NCBI GenBank assembly: GCA_018829445.1
Contig: JAHJTV010000030.1
Coordinates: 1 to 64,000 of the forward strand
Length of the DNA: 64,000 nt
Reading direction: 5' to 3'
From: a bacterium
GTDB taxonomy: Bacteria; SAR324; XYD2-FULL-50-16
Shown here: piece after piece, positions 63,572 to 64,000 of the stretch
Numbering within the stretch: the stretch's first letter is position 1
Layout of the letters: each line of letters opens with the position of its first letter
The notes under the pieces: generated by a model
The model's database searches: none
Seen by the model: only the letters and a program-made list of their open reading frames with translations
What the model was told of the DNA's origin: nothing
Translations under genes and position numbers: made by a program

Positions 63572-64000
63572 AAATCTGTTTCTCAGTATCTGGTGCTATA
63601 TTATGTTAAAAAGACTGTGTCATCCTGACTATCGAATATTGGTAACCGGCAGTCGAGGGAAAAGTTCGGTAACCCGGCTGTTGCATGCATCGCTTAACAG
63701 TTGTGGAATCAAGACGTTTGCCAGGATTACCGGGGTTGTTCCCCGTGAACTGGGACCGAAAGGTTGCAGGACGATTATTAGAACAGCCGGTGCCCATGTG
63801 GAAGAGATGCGTTGGTGGCTCAGGCAACTACCGGCCAGTGCGAAAGGTGTTGTGCTCGAAAACAGTGCCATAGCGCCCGATCTCCAACTTCTGGCTGGCA
63901 AATGGCTAAAACCGCAGGTGATAATATTAACCAACACGTATCCAGATCATCAGGAGGTTTGGGGGCCGACCTCCTCTGCTGCCAGAAATACTCTGTTATC
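63552..64000 (+). CDS. pgsB: Poly-gamma-glutamate synthase PgsB/CapB, N-terminal part (runs off window)
   Basis: 149 codons are visible and the frame is open at the right edge. A GTG start at 63552 would give a short membrane segment (LFLSIWCYI), as other PgsB proteins have; the first ATG is at 63603. The P-loop is LVTGSRGKSSVTRLL. ENSAIAPDLQ and VIILTNTYPDHQEVWGP are the Mur-ligase-like signatures specific for PgsB/CapB. The enzyme uses ATP to join glutamates through gamma-linkages at the membrane, with PgsC. Its presence suggests that the preceding genes deal with gamma-glutamyl polymer. Confidence 0.85.
   Translation, partial: MLFWWNKNLFLSIWCYIMLKRLCHPDYRILVTGSRGKSSVTRLLHASLNSCGIKTFARITGVVPRELGPKGCRTIIRTAGAHVEEMRWWLRQLPASAKGVVLENSAIAPDLQLLAGKWLKPQVIILTNTYPDHQEVWGPTSSAARNTLL

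Noticed and set aside
1..64000. tRNA, rRNA, CRISPR array, prophage
   Set aside because: None could be recognised by eye; no cloverleaf, repeat-spacer pattern or phage structural gene was seen. A covariance-model scan would be needed to exclude small RNAs.

Overview
The window looks like chromosome from an anaerobic, Gram-negative bacterium, most likely of the deltaproteobacterial / Desulfobacterota type. This is inferred from gene content only: TRAP transporters, a tungsten/molybdenum aldehyde:ferredoxin oxidoreductase, sulfolactate sulfo-lyase, HD-GYP and FecR/PEGA envelope proteins, outer-membrane-type proteins, lipoproteins and group II introns. No rRNA, tRNA or CRISPR array was seen.

Left part (1-28.7 kb), mixed accessory genes. 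The left edge is the 3' end of a group II intron (domains V and VI intact), followed by an attC-like site with a CGCTA repeat. Then come an alpha/beta hydrolase divergent from an AraC-type regulator, a patch of dead genes (IS110-type transposase and sigma-54 activator remnants), two Hsp20 chaperones facing a small J-protein, an amidohydrolase, a ribbon-helix-helix protein with an MFS exporter, and a small XRE regulator unit with five copies of a TTAACT-N3-AGTTAA-type operator. Next are a hydrolase fused to a beta-helix, a PAS histidine kinase, a GH2 glycosidase, an envelope trio (PEGA/beta-barrel protein, FecR protein, 1364-residue lipoprotein), an HD-GYP protein and a MATE pump.

Middle (29.1-45.7 kb), the main result: what appears to be one regulon for complete breakdown of the sulfosugar sulfoquinovose (SQ). 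A GPH-type symporter and a TRAP transporter would import it. A Gfo/Idh/MocA protein may be an NAD-dependent sulfoquinovosidase. A fucose/arabinose-isomerase-type protein, a PfkB kinase and a LacD-type aldolase would convert SQ to DHAP and sulfolactaldehyde. An AOR would oxidise sulfolactaldehyde to (S)-sulfolactate. SlcC and ComC would invert it to (R)-sulfolactate through sulfopyruvate, and SuyAB would cleave that to pyruvate and sulfite. A HutC-type GntR regulator lies inside the locus. A perfect 12-bp palindrome, TCTTATATAAGA, stands before four of its transcription units, and a degenerate copy stands before the regulator gene.

Right part (45.9-64 kb). An acyl-CoA ligase is followed by a 1.8-kb gene desert holding a 5' fragment of a second, inverted intron of the same family. 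Then comes a locus that ends in the start of pgsB (poly-gamma-glutamate synthase). It holds two gamma-glutamyltransferase lipoproteins, two DctM-like permeases each followed by a 48-residue membrane microprotein and an aspartoacylase-like metallohydrolase, a third such hydrolase as a lipoprotein, a periplasmic protein of unknown function, a chemotaxis receptor, and two decayed copies of module genes. It reads as a repeatedly duplicated gamma-glutamyl polymer synthesis/turnover/uptake system whose exact job is unknown.
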